Source: Enterococcus_D sp050529585 (lineage in GTDB: Bacteria > Bacillota > Bacilli > Lactobacillales > Enterococcaceae). From it: a DNA stretch of 64,000 bases. The stretch lies in NCBI RefSeq assembly GCF_050529585.1, contig NZ_CP172882.1, forward strand, positions 1,364,001 through 1,428,000. The letters are read 5' to 3'. Made by a program: the position numbers and the translations under genes. Below the pieces are notes generated by a model that ran no database searches, was not told where the DNA came from, and saw only the letters and a list, made by a program, of their open reading frames with translations. Position 1 is the stretch's first letter. Each line of letters starts with the position of its first letter. Below are positions 17,476-25,912 of the stretch, piece after piece.

Positions 17476-18423
17476 ATGGGAGAAACAATCGATTTTCCTA
17501 GTCCGAAAAAAAGACTGAGATTGGCGGCGGAAAAAGCATATCAAGCAAAAGAATTTTTGCAAGCCTATCGGCTATACCGCGAACTCTATGATTTGGATCG
17601 TTGTTTCGATACCAATCAGTGGTTAGTGGAATGTTTGCAGCAGTTAAAAGATTTTTCCAAAGCTTTGGAAACCGCGGATGATTATTTAGATTATTATCTG
17701 CAAGATACAGACGGTTTTTTGCAAGTTGGCCACTTATATGTTCTAGATGGTCAGTACCTCAAGGCACGTAGATGGCTGCGCCTTGGACAACGGCAACAAG
17801 TTGCTTCAAATATGTTGCAGCAATTACGCTTTGAGATCGATAAGGTAGAAGAAGTGCAGCAGATTCTCGGGATGGAAGATCACTTAGCCAAAAAAGAACA
17901 GCTGCTAAAAATAGATAATTTGCGCCAACCTGTCAATTATCGAGAATGGCAGAGCTTTGTTCAGGGGATGACCAGTCATCAGTTTACGGAGTTGGTTCGC
18001 GATTTGCTGCCGCGGTTGAGAAACGCTTATCTGATTCCAAGACTAGTGGAAGAGTTGGTCCGTTTAGATGTTGCAGAAATATTCACAGTCGTGGATTACA
18101 TGGGGGATTTAAGAAAAATCAATCCGCGTGAGTTGGCTTTGCTGCCAGAGATGCCTGTATATCAGCAAATCATGGCGCGGATCAACGATACGATCGCGCA
18201 AGAAGACCCAATTTTGGCTGAATCTGTGATTGCTGAAATCAGTGATCATTTAGCCATAAGTTATCCTTTTTTACCACAAGAAACGCAAATTGATACTTGG
18301 ATCGCCAGTTATGTAGCAGACTATCGTGGAGAAAACGAAAAAGATGGCCGTGCTAAAACGAAAAATAGCATTGAAAACCGCAAAGAAAGACTGCGGTCAA
18401 TCTTGCAAGAAACCCAGTTTTAA
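17476..18423 (+). CDS. Tetratricopeptide-repeat-like protein, function unknown
   Basis: A 315-residue helical soluble protein. Residues ~15-110 carry degenerate TPR-like helix pairs (AAEKAYQAKEFLQAYRLYRE, then LKDFSKALETADDYLDYYL and DGQYLKARRWLRLGQ). The C-terminal half is helical without a recognised motif, and the tail is basic. TPR proteins usually mediate protein contacts; the partner is unknown. The ATG at 17476 has GAGG 8 bases upstream; a GTG at 17467 overlaps it and was not used. The gene lies between the sppA-RDD pair and tig. Confidence 0.7.
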   Translation: MGETIDFPSPKKRLRLAAEKAYQAKEFLQAYRLYRELYDLDRCFDTNQWLVECLQQLKDFSKALETADDYLDYYLQDTDGFLQVGHLYVLDGQYLKARRWLRLGQRQQVASNMLQQLRFEIDKVEEVQQILGMEDHLAKKEQLLKIDNLRQPVNYREWQSFVQGMTSHQFTELVRDLLPRLRNAYLIPRLVEELVRLDVAEIFTVVDYMGDLRKINPRELALLPEMPVYQQIMARINDTIAQEDPILAESVIAEISDHLAISYPFLPQETQIDTWIASYVADYRGENEKDGRAKTKNSIENRKERLRSILQETQF

Positions 18424-18444
18424 GAGAAAAATTTGTAACTTTCA

Positions 18445-18483
18445 TTGTAAAATGTTTACAATTAAACAACGTTAGTGTACTAT
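18445..18483 (+). promoter_or_regulatory. Promoter of tig with an overlapping palindrome
   Basis: TTTACA (18455-18460) and TACTAT (18478-18483) are separated by exactly 17 bases. A perfect palindrome, TTGTAAA-ATG-TTTACAA (18445-18461), covers the -35, suggesting an operator. Confidence 0.65.
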
Positions 18484-18544
18484 TTAAAGGTATGCATGAA
18501 ACTATTTCATATGTCAAACATAATTAATATTCGGAGGGAAATAA

Positions 18545-19828
18545 ATGACTGCAAATTGGGAAAAAACAGGCACAAATGATGGTGCTTTAACATTTACGAT
18601 TGCCCAAGCTGAAATCCAAAAAGGCTTAACAACGGCATTCAACAAAGTGAAAGGTAGCTTGAACGTACCCGGCTTCCGTAAAGGAAAAGTGTCACGTCAA
18701 GTCTTCAACCGTATGTATGGTGAAGAAGCATTATATGAAGACGCATTGAATGCTGTTTTGCCAGAAGCATATGAAGCAGCTGTAAAAGAAGCAGGAATCG
18801 ATCCAGTTTCTCAACCTAAAATCGATGTTGTGAGCATGGAAAAAGGTGAAGATTGGACAATCAAAGCTGAAGTTACTGTGAAACCAGAAGTGAAACTTGG
18901 CGATTACAAAGATCTAACTGTTGAAAAACAAGATCGTGAAGTCACTGATGAGGACGTGGATGCACGTATCAAACGTGAACAAGAATCACAAGCTGAATTA
19001 GTCATCAAAGAAGATGAAGCAGCTGAAAATGGCGACACAGTCGTGATCGATTTCGAAGGTTTCTTAGGTGAAGAAACATTTGAAGGCGGCAAAGGTGAAA
19101 ACTACTCATTAGAATTAGGTTCTAATTCATTTATTCCTGGCTTTGAAGAACAACTTGTTGGGACAAAAGCTGGCGAAAGCAAAGACGTAACGGTTACTTT
19201 CCCTGAAGACTACCAAGCTGAAGATTTAGCTGGTAAAGAAGCAGTGTTCAAAGTGACTGTTCATGAAGTGAAAGCCAAAGAACTACCAGAACTAGACGAT
19301 GAGTTCGCAAAAGATATCGACGATAGCGTTGAATCATTGGCTGAACTAAAAGAAAAATACCGCACTGAATTAACAGAAACAAAAGAAAAAGCAGCAGAAG
19401 ACGCGAAAGATGAAGCTGCGATCCGTCAAGCAGTTGAAAATGCAGAAATCCTTGAATTGCCACATTCAATGGTTCATGATGAAGTACACCGTTCAATGGA
19501 TGAGTTCCTAAACAATATGCAACAACAAGGAATCTCTCCTGAAATGTACTATCAATTAACTGGTTCTACTGAAGCTGATTTGCATACGCAATTCGAAGGT
19601 GAAGCAGAAACTCGTGTCAAAACAAATCTTGTGATCGAAGCAATCGCTAAAGCAGAAGGTTTGGAAGCGACAGATGAAGATATCGAAAACGAAATCAAAG
19701 AATTATCTGAAGCTTATAACATGCCAGTTGACCAAATCAAACGTGTCTTAACAGAAGATATGTTAAAACATGACATTACGATGAAAAAAGCAGTTGAAGT
19801 TGTGACTGGAACTGCCAAAGAAGCGTAA
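18545..19828 (+). CDS. tig: Trigger factor (ribosome-associated chaperone and PPIase)
   Basis: A 427-residue trigger factor. The N-terminal ribosome-binding domain contains GFRKGKVSRQVFNRMYGE (signature G-F-R-x-G-x-x-P-like loop) near residues 43-62. An FKBP-type prolyl isomerase domain spans about residues 150-240 (DTVVIDFEGFLGEETFEGGK), and the rest is the helical substrate-binding C-terminal domain. It binds L23 near the exit tunnel and folds nascent chains. The start has GGAGG about 9 bases upstream. It is followed by its own terminator, then clpX, the usual tig-clp neighbourhood in Firmicutes. Confidence 0.97.
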   Translation: MTANWEKTGTNDGALTFTIAQAEIQKGLTTAFNKVKGSLNVPGFRKGKVSRQVFNRMYGEEALYEDALNAVLPEAYEAAVKEAGIDPVSQPKIDVVSMEKGEDWTIKAEVTVKPEVKLGDYKDLTVEKQDREVTDEDVDARIKREQESQAELVIKEDEAAENGDTVVIDFEGFLGEETFEGGKGENYSLELGSNSFIPGFEEQLVGTKAGESKDVTVTFPEDYQAEDLAGKEAVFKVTVHEVKAKELPELDDEFAKDIDDSVESLAELKEKYRTELTETKEKAAEDAKDEAAIRQAVENAEILELPHSMVHDEVHRSMDEFLNNMQQQGISPEMYYQLTGSTEADLHTQFEGEAETRVKTNLVIEAIAKAEGLEATDEDIENEIKELSEAYNMPVDQIKRVLTEDMLKHDITMKKAVEVVTGTAKEA

Positions 19829-19842
19829 TCACGTATGACATT

Positions 19843-19876
19843 TGCGGCGAACATCATTTGGTGTTTGCCGTTTTTT
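19843..19876 (+). terminator. Terminator after tig
   Basis: CGGCGAACATC / GGTGTTTGCCG arms pair with wobble pairs around a short loop and are followed by TTTTTT. Confidence 0.85.
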
Positions 19877-20056
19877 GATGTGATGCTTCGCAAAGAAATA
19901 GAAGATTTACTAACAAATGATAAGAAAGATTTATGGAAAGCAAAAAGAACTTTTTCTTTCAAAAAAGATATGATATGATTGATGAAGACTGTAAAGTTGG
20001 TCTTCAAAATTCCACTCCTTTAAAACAGGTTGGAAAATATTCAAGGGGTGAACAGT

Positions 20057-21301
20057 ATGTACGATAACACAAATGGAAATGAAGCTGTTCGTTGTTCTTT
20101 TTGTGGGAAAACACAAGAAGAAGTCAAAAAGATCGTCGCTGGACCTGGCGTCTATATTTGTAATGAATGTATCGATCTTTGTAAAGATATCATCGATGAA
20201 GAGTTCTACGAAGAAGCAATCCGTGAGTTTACTGAAGTGCCTAAACCACAAGAATTGCTCAATGTGCTGAATGAATATGTTATTGGACAAGATCGTGCCA
20301 AACGTACGTTGGCAGTCGCTGTCTATAATCATTACAAACGGGTCAACGTGGAAGCGTCAGCTGAAGATGTTGAATTACAAAAAAGCAATATTTGTTTGAT
20401 TGGACCTACGGGATCTGGTAAAACATTTTTAGCGCAAACATTGGCTCGCTCATTAAACGTACCATTTGCAATTGCAGATGCAACAAGTTTAACAGAAGCA
20501 GGTTATGTCGGTGAAGATGTTGAAAACATTTTGTTGAAACTGTTGCAAGCCGCTGATTATAATGTTGAAATGGCCGAAAAAGGAATCATCTACATTGATG
20601 AAATCGATAAGATCGCCCGTAAGAGCGAAAACGTATCTATCACTCGTGATGTATCTGGCGAAGGTGTCCAACAAGCATTGCTGAAAATCTTAGAAGGCAC
20701 AACCGCTAGTGTACCGCCTCAAGGTGGCCGCAAACATCCGCATCAAGAAATGATCCAAATCGACACAACCAATATTTTATTCATCGTTGGTGGCGCATTT
20801 GATGGTATTGAAACGATCGTCAAAAACCGTTTGGGTGAAAAAACGATTGGTTTTGGCACCAATAACAAACGCTTTTCTGAAGGGGAAAGTGTCATGCAGC
20901 AAATCATTCCAGAAGATTTATTGAAATTTGGACTGATTCCTGAATTTATCGGTCGTTTGCCTATTATGGCAGCTTTAGAAAAATTAACAACGGATGATTT
21001 GGTTCATATTTTAACTGAACCTAAAAATGCCCTAGTGAAACAGTACCAAAAACTAATGGCATTGGATGATACTGAGTTGACTTTTGAACCTGAAGCATTG
21101 CGCTCGATCGCCAATCAAGCCATTGAACGCAATACAGGTGCCCGTGGTTTACGGTCTATCATCGAAAACATCATGATGGACGTGATGTTTAACGTACCTT
21201 CTGACGAATCGATCGAAAAAGTGATCATTACGGAAGAAGCGGCCAAAGAACAAGGGGAACCCAAAATCATTTACAATGAAGAAACAAAAAAAGCAGTCTA
21301 A
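20057..21301 (+). CDS. clpX: ATP-dependent Clp protease ATPase subunit ClpX
   Basis: A 414-residue AAA+ unfoldase that feeds substrates to ClpP. The N-terminal zinc-binding domain has its four cysteines in CSFCGK and CNECIDLC. Walker A is GPTGSGKT at residues 116-123; Walker B IIYIDEIDKIARK and the pore motif GYVGED follow. The ATG at 20057 (MYDNTNGNEAVRCSFCGK) lies about 9 bases after AGGGG and matches family N-termini; a longer TTG frame from 20030 is not supported. Possible TATGAT -10 elements lie at 19969-19979. Confidence 0.97.
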   Translation: MYDNTNGNEAVRCSFCGKTQEEVKKIVAGPGVYICNECIDLCKDIIDEEFYEEAIREFTEVPKPQELLNVLNEYVIGQDRAKRTLAVAVYNHYKRVNVEASAEDVELQKSNICLIGPTGSGKTFLAQTLARSLNVPFAIADATSLTEAGYVGEDVENILLKLLQAADYNVEMAEKGIIYIDEIDKIARKSENVSITRDVSGEGVQQALLKILEGTTASVPPQGGRKHPHQEMIQIDTTNILFIVGGAFDGIETIVKNRLGEKTIGFGTNNKRFSEGESVMQQIIPEDLLKFGLIPEFIGRLPIMAALEKLTTDDLVHILTEPKNALVKQYQKLMALDDTELTFEPEALRSIANQAIERNTGARGLRSIIENIMMDVMFNVPSDESIEKVIITEEAAKEQGEPKIIYNEETKKAV

Positions 21302-21311
21302 TTCAGACTTG

Positions 21312-21345
21312 GTCGGATGGTCTTATTGCTATCCGGCTTTTTTTT
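21312..21345 (+). terminator. Terminator between clpX and ysxC
   Basis: GTCGGATGG / CTATCCGGC pair over nine positions (two wobbles) around an 8-base loop, followed by eight T. ysxC starts 35 bases downstream and may be expressed partly by read-through. Confidence 0.8.
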
Positions 21346-21379
21346 GAGTAAAATAAAGAGTCAGGAAAGGAGTGAGTAG

Positions 21380-21964
21380 ATGAAAGTACATCATGCTGAA
21401 ATTATTATCAGTGCTGTAGCGCCAGCACAATACCCGGATACGAATCTACCAGAGATCGCCTTAGCTGGCCGTTCAAATGTCGGCAAATCTTCATTTATCA
21501 ATACGTTGATCGATCGGAAAAATTTAGCCCGCACATCCTCTAAACCAGGAAAGACACAAACCCTAAATTTTTACTTGATCGAACAAGCATTGCATTTTGT
21601 CGATGTCCCTGGATATGGCTATGCGAAAGTATCGAAAACCGAACGCGCCAAATGGGGGAAAATGATTGAAACGTATCTTGCTGAACGCCAGCAATTGCGC
21701 GCAGTCGTTTCCTTGGTTGATTTACGTCATGCCCCTTCGCAAGAGGATATACAGATGTATGACTTTTTGAAATACTATGAGATCCCAGTGATCGTTGTTG
21801 CCACGAAAGCCGACAAAATTCCTCGTGGTAAATGGAACAAGCATGAAAGTATGATCAAAAAAGCACTCTCGTTCGATGCCAACGATACCTTCATTTTATT
21901 TTCCGCGGTTACTAAACAAGGAAAAGAAGAGGCATGGAAAGCAATTGAAGAAGCAATCAAATAA
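21380..21964 (+). CDS. ysxC: Ribosome-biogenesis GTPase YsxC/EngB
   Basis: A 194-residue single-domain GTPase needed for 50S subunit assembly. The G motifs are visible: G1 AGRSNVGKSS near residues 29-38, G2 TSSKPGKTQTLNF, G3 VDVPGYGYAKV, G4 ATKADK and G5 FSAV. The ATG has GGAAAGGAG about 7-8 bases upstream. It follows clpX as in most Bacilli and is closed by its own terminator. Confidence 0.96.
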   Translation: MKVHHAEIIISAVAPAQYPDTNLPEIALAGRSNVGKSSFINTLIDRKNLARTSSKPGKTQTLNFYLIEQALHFVDVPGYGYAKVSKTERAKWGKMIETYLAERQQLRAVVSLVDLRHAPSQEDIQMYDFLKYYEIPVIVVATKADKIPRGKWNKHESMIKKALSFDANDTFILFSAVTKQGKEEAWKAIEEAIK

Positions 21965-21978
21965 AGACATTATTGAGG

Positions 21979-22007
21979 AACCGCAGCGTAAATCTGCGGT
22001 TTTTTTG
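21979..22007 (+). terminator. Terminator after ysxC
   Basis: Perfect stem AACCGCAG / CTGCGGTT with a 7-base loop, followed by further T residues. Confidence 0.9.
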
Positions 22008-22248
22008 TGATGCTAGTAACGCAGTCTCGATCGAAATAGCCAATCATCATTGCACATCTATTGCCTATCAACGCTACCAGAATACTGCGTCAGCTCAAAA
22101 AATAGCTCAGCGCCTATTTGGTAGAGAGCCACACTCCAGTATAGAACAGAAACTTGCGTTTAGTTTTTACGACTAAGGGTACATCAATGCATCTGAATAT
22201 TTTAGTAGGTGATAGCCAGTACAGCCTTCACGCAAACCAATCAAGACA
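22008..22248. other. Unassigned 240-base spacer with a possible structured RNA
   Basis: No gene-like reading frame with a ribosome site is found here. A long imperfect hairpin can be drawn from CTACCA (22074-22079) to TGGTAG (22119-22124), with further short pairings inward to an AGCTC...AGCT terminal part. The base composition is more balanced than in other spacers of the window, which are AT-rich. I cannot assign it to tmRNA, 6S, SRP or RNase P RNA. Confidence 0.35.
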
Positions 22249-22294
22249 AAAAAATCAGACAACTGGCAAACAAAGTTTGTCGATTGTCTGATTT
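22249..22294 (-). terminator. Terminator of the 58-aa protein gene
   Basis: On the minus strand AAATCAGACAA pairs with TTGTCTGATTT, with an inner CGACAAAC/GTTTG stem, and is followed by a run of T. Confidence 0.85.
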
Positions 22295-22297
22295 AGC

Positions 22298-22474
22298 TTA
22301 TTTATGTTCTTGATTCTTTTTTTTTGTGTCTTTCGCTGCTTCTTTTGTTTCATCTTTTAAAAATCGTTCGATATCTAAATTTTGCTTTTTGTTGTCTTTA
22401 TCATTGTCGGGAAGAAAGGCAATATCGTCGAACATTTTGTCAAGGGAATCTTCTCGTTGGAATTTTAAGCCCAT
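22298..22474 (-). CDS. Small charged protein, 58 aa (SPJ_0845-like)
   Basis: A 58-residue highly charged protein. It begins MGLKFQREDSLDKMFDDIAFLP and ends in a lysine/aspartate-rich tail, probably unstructured. The start is the ATG at 22474, which has GGAGG with ideal 8-base spacing; an upstream ATG five codons earlier overlaps the ribosome site. The N-terminal FKR/QxD-xLDKxFD pattern resembles the small SPJ_0845 family of streptococci and enterococci, recalled from memory and so tentative. No function is known. It is a monocistronic unit with a strong terminator. Confidence 0.65.
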   Translation of the reverse strand: MGLKFQREDSLDKMFDDIAFLPDNDKDNKKQNLDIERFLKDETKEAAKDTKKKNQEHK

Positions 22475-22605
22475 ATTGTTCACCTCCAAGGAACTTTAGT
22501 TTATCACGAATAGTACAGATTTTCATCTAAATTAAGCGAAATAGTGTTCATTCACCAAATGCTTTACTATAATTAAATAAAAGGCAATGAAACGAGGTGA
22601 ACAAA

Positions 22606-23937
22606 ATGATCAAGACAGAGAAAATGTATGGCTTCATTCAGTCAGCGCCTTTGGAAGCAGCTGCCTTACAACAACAAATCGATCATTGGCTTGTGCTGGT
22701 ACGCGTTTGTTATCAGCCAACAGCATTCTATATGGATCAACAATTGAAACGTACATATGATTACGAATTAATCAAAAAGTTGCTTCAAGAAGGGAAAGAC
22801 CACGCAAGTGTTGAACTGATCGTCACAGATGGAGAAAATGAATCAAGTATCCATATCGTTCAAGACGCTGTGCTACAGCGTCACTTATTGACTAAACAAG
22901 TATTTGACGCGCATAGAAGTGTGATTCAAGATTATTTCGATACGACGATGGTCAATAATGGCTTATTTGCTTATATTCGCCCTTATGATGAATATTTGGT
23001 TCATAACGTCGAGAACATTGAAAAGAGGAAGAATTTTCAAAGCCTAAAGGAAATCGAATCCTTACCTAAAAGGAAGAATATCCATCAAGAGATCGTCATC
23101 GACTGTAATCAATTCGCAGGGTATGATGTTTTTTATAATGGATATACACTAACCTCGTGTTGGCGCATGTATTTTTCCGCCTATTATGAGCAGATCATCC
23201 CGAGAGTGATCATCATGGATACGCAACAAGTGGAAAGTATCAACCTGTTGGATCAAAATGTTGTTTTAGTGGAGTTATACCGCCACCCTGATCAGTGGGA
23301 TCATGAGGTGAATTTAAGTTACCAACAACTGTTTCGTGATCAAACAGGCATTGATCAATTGGCTTGGGATAATGGAGTAGGGGTCTTCAGAGAACCCTTT
23401 ATCGAATATGCCTATGGCCCGCAGATCATTCAGACGATCCAGTATCAAAACGATCAAATGCAGCCGACGACCAAACGAAAAGCCACCCATTTTGTGACAC
23501 GTAGTTTTGATTTGGTCCAACAAAATTACCAAGAACGCCGTGTCAAAGGCTATTTAAATGCCCAAGCCTATTTTCCATGGATCGACCGCGAACGGTTGCG
23601 TATGATGGACTATATTGTTTTGCAGCCGGAACTCACGTTAGATAATGGAATTGAAGCCTATGCGTTTTACATTCGTAATCACCTTGAGGTGGCATTTACA
23701 GACGATGCCTTCAAAGATTATACTGCCTGTTTGCAGTTTTATTTACCTTCAGAAGCCCTAGTGTCATTGCCCATCGAAGCTTTAAAAGATACTTTGTCAG
23801 ATATCCATTTCGGTTATCTTCATCGAAATAACAAATACACTCGCGTTACATTGAAGAAGAATGGCAAGAAATTGCGGGTTTATTTTATGAATGTCCAAAA
23901 ACTGGTAGAACAACAAATTTTAGCGAAACATCCATAA
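22606..23937 (+). CDS. Uncharacterised 443-aa cytoplasmic protein
   Basis: I do not recognise this protein. It is about 443 residues, soluble, with no signal peptide or membrane segment and no P-loop, metal motif or helix-turn-helix that I can see. It is rich in Tyr, Gln and aromatic residues and has four scattered Cys that do not form pairs. The ATG at 22606 follows GAGG with 8-base spacing; a GTG at 22597 lies within that site. Codon use matches its neighbours, so it looks native. It is a single-gene unit between the 58-aa gene and the fructose operon, ending at a shared bidirectional terminator. Confidence 0.75.
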   Translation: MIKTEKMYGFIQSAPLEAAALQQQIDHWLVLVRVCYQPTAFYMDQQLKRTYDYELIKKLLQEGKDHASVELIVTDGENESSIHIVQDAVLQRHLLTKQVFDAHRSVIQDYFDTTMVNNGLFAYIRPYDEYLVHNVENIEKRKNFQSLKEIESLPKRKNIHQEIVIDCNQFAGYDVFYNGYTLTSCWRMYFSAYYEQIIPRVIIMDTQQVESINLLDQNVVLVELYRHPDQWDHEVNLSYQQLFRDQTGIDQLAWDNGVGVFREPFIEYAYGPQIIQTIQYQNDQMQPTTKRKATHFVTRSFDLVQQNYQERRVKGYLNAQAYFPWIDRERLRMMDYIVLQPELTLDNGIEAYAFYIRNHLEVAFTDDAFKDYTACLQFYLPSEALVSLPIEALKDTLSDIHFGYLHRNNKYTRVTLKKNGKKLRVYFMNVQKLVEQQILAKHP

Positions 23938-23968
23938 AAAAAGCAACTCACCTGAGCTGCTTTTTTTT
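23936..23968. terminator. Bidirectional terminator between the 443-aa gene and fruA
   Basis: AGCAACTCA and TGAGCTGCT pair with one mismatch, flanked by an A-run on the left and eight T on the right. Confidence 0.8.
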
Positions 23969-23970
23969 GA

Positions 23971-25899
23971 TTATGCAATTTCTGGTTCTTTTTTTAGTAA
24001 CCCGAAAACAATTCCTGAAACGATCGCACCAATCAAAATGAATAACAAGAATAGTAAAGGTTTAGATAATAATAGAACAACGAAGATACCGCCATGTGGA
24101 GCCATTAATTGGATATTGAAGGCGCCAACTAATGCGCCAGTGAGTGCTGAGCCTACGATAAAACTTGGGATTGCACGAAGCGGATCAGCTGCTGCAAAAG
24201 GAATCGCACCTTCCGTTACAAATGATAGACCCATGACGATATTGGTCAAACCGGCTTCTTTTTGGTCTTTGGTGAATTTGTTTTTGAATAACAATGTAGC
24301 GACAAATATAGCTAATGGAGGAACCATGCCGCCTGCCATGACTGAAGCCATTACGACGCTTCCGCCATCTGCGACTGTTGTAGCTAATGTTGCAGTACCG
24401 AATACGTAAGCAGCTTTGTTGATCGGGCCGCCTAAGTCAGCCGCCATCATAGCAGCCAATAAAGCGCCTAGTAATGCTGCGTTTGTACCACTTAGACCAG
24501 TTAAGAATGTGTTTAAGCCATCATTGATAGCTTTCATCGGTACATTGATCATCAACATTAAGAAACCAGTGATCAACAAGCCGAAAACAGGGTAGAAGAG
24601 AATCGTTTTGATACCATCCAATGATTTTGGCAATCCTTTGAACAATGACCGTAAGAATTTGATGACATAACCTGCTAAGAAACCGCCAATCAATGCGCCC
24701 AAGAATCCGGCACCACCGCTATTAGCTAATGCACCGGCAGCAAAACCAACAATCAGACCCGGCCGATCACTGATACTTGAGGCAATAAACCCAGCCAGCA
24801 CAGGCAACATAAATCCAAAAGCTGCGCTACCGATTTGGTTGAACCAAGCAGCGGATTGATTGTAATTTCCTAATTGACTCAAAGAGTCTTGAGGCACGCC
24901 GATAAATTGATCGATCATGAATGAAATGGCAATCATAATACCACCGGCAATAACGAATGGCAGCATGTGGGAAACACCGTTCATCAAATCTTTATAGATT
25001 CGTTGACCAACAGAGCCATCAGCTGAACCATCTTCATCATTTGCTGAAGCTTGACCAGAACCATGGAAAACAGGTGCTGTACCACTCAATGCTTCATTGA
25101 TTAATTGTTCTGTTTTGCGGATCCCGTCACTGACTGGACGATTGACTAAGTGTTTGCCGTCAAAACGATCCATTTCGACTTTTTTGTCTGCTGCGACGAT
25201 GACACCTGTTGCGCGGGCAATATCTGCTTCCGTTAACCGGTTTTTGATACCTTCAGAACCATTGGTTTCAACTTTGATATCTATGCCTAATTCTTTGGCT
25301 TTTTTCTTCAATGCGTCTTCTGCCATATAGGTATGGGCAATACCAGTTGGACATGCTGTTACAGCAACCAAATAGGGACGGTCGCTGTTTGGTGCGGCTG
25401 CTTGGCTTGCTGCTTGTTCTTCAGCGATTGCATCTGCTTCTTGTTGCGCTTCAGCTTCAGCAAATAGTTGTTGTACTTGTTCTGGTGTAGTTGCTGATTT
25501 TAATTTATCGACAAATTCTGGATTGATCAACAGACGAGATAGACCAGCCAAGGCTTGTAAGTGGGTATCATTGGCTCCTTCAGGTGCAGCAATCATGAAG
25601 AATAGGTAGGTTGGTTGACCATCTAATGCTTCGTAATCCACGCCTTGTTTGCTTTTTGCAAATAAGACAGTTGCTTCTTTGACAGCGCTGTTTTTGGCAT
25701 GTGGCATCGCGATGCCATCACCCAAGCCAGTCGATGTTTGCGCTTCACGAGCCAAGATACCATCTTTGTAGATCGTTTCGTCTGAAATACGCCCAACCGC
25801 GTATAATTTTGCGACCATTTCATCAATAGCGCCTTTTTTGTCAGCAGCTTGCAAATCCATGATCATGGCATCTTTAAGCAGCAATTCATTGATTTTCAT
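23971..25899 (-). CDS. fruA: PTS fructose transporter, EIIABC fusion
   Basis: A 642-residue fused fructose permease that imports fructose as fructose-1-phosphate. EIIA is N-terminal with phospho-His67 in GIAMPHAKN. An Ala/Glu/Gln linker (about 145-170) leads to EIIB with phospho-Cys183 in VTACPTGIAHTYMA. The EIIC membrane domain follows from about residue 285 with multiple hydrophobic segments. The start is the ATG at 25899 (MKINELLLKDAM): AGGAGG lies 8-9 bases before it, while an ATG three codons upstream abuts the ribosome site. Last gene of fruR-fruK-fruA; fruK ends just 13 bases before it. Confidence 0.96.
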   Translation of the reverse strand: MKINELLLKDAMIMDLQAADKKGAIDEMVAKLYAVGRISDETIYKDGILAREAQTSTGLGDGIAMPHAKNSAVKEATVLFAKSKQGVDYEALDGQPTYLFFMIAAPEGANDTHLQALAGLSRLLINPEFVDKLKSATTPEQVQQLFAEAEAQQEADAIAEEQAASQAAAPNSDRPYLVAVTACPTGIAHTYMAEDALKKKAKELGIDIKVETNGSEGIKNRLTEADIARATGVIVAADKKVEMDRFDGKHLVNRPVSDGIRKTEQLINEALSGTAPVFHGSGQASANDEDGSADGSVGQRIYKDLMNGVSHMLPFVIAGGIMIAISFMIDQFIGVPQDSLSQLGNYNQSAAWFNQIGSAAFGFMLPVLAGFIASSISDRPGLIVGFAAGALANSGGAGFLGALIGGFLAGYVIKFLRSLFKGLPKSLDGIKTILFYPVFGLLITGFLMLMINVPMKAINDGLNTFLTGLSGTNAALLGALLAAMMAADLGGPINKAAYVFGTATLATTVADGGSVVMASVMAGGMVPPLAIFVATLLFKNKFTKDQKEAGLTNIVMGLSFVTEGAIPFAAADPLRAIPSFIVGSALTGALVGAFNIQLMAPHGGIFVVLLLSKPLLFLLFILIGAIVSGIVFGLLKKEPEIA

Positions 25900-25912
25900 T
25901 TTTTCCATCCTC

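Noticed and set aside
18445..18461. GlnR/TnrA box in front of tig
   Set aside because: The arms resemble TGTNA/TNACA but the gap is 5 bases instead of 7, so the half-sites are misplaced for that regulator.
21973..22176. A 67-codon plus-strand frame after ysxC
   Set aside because: It starts inside the ysxC terminator stem, lacks a ribosome site and has no coding-like composition.
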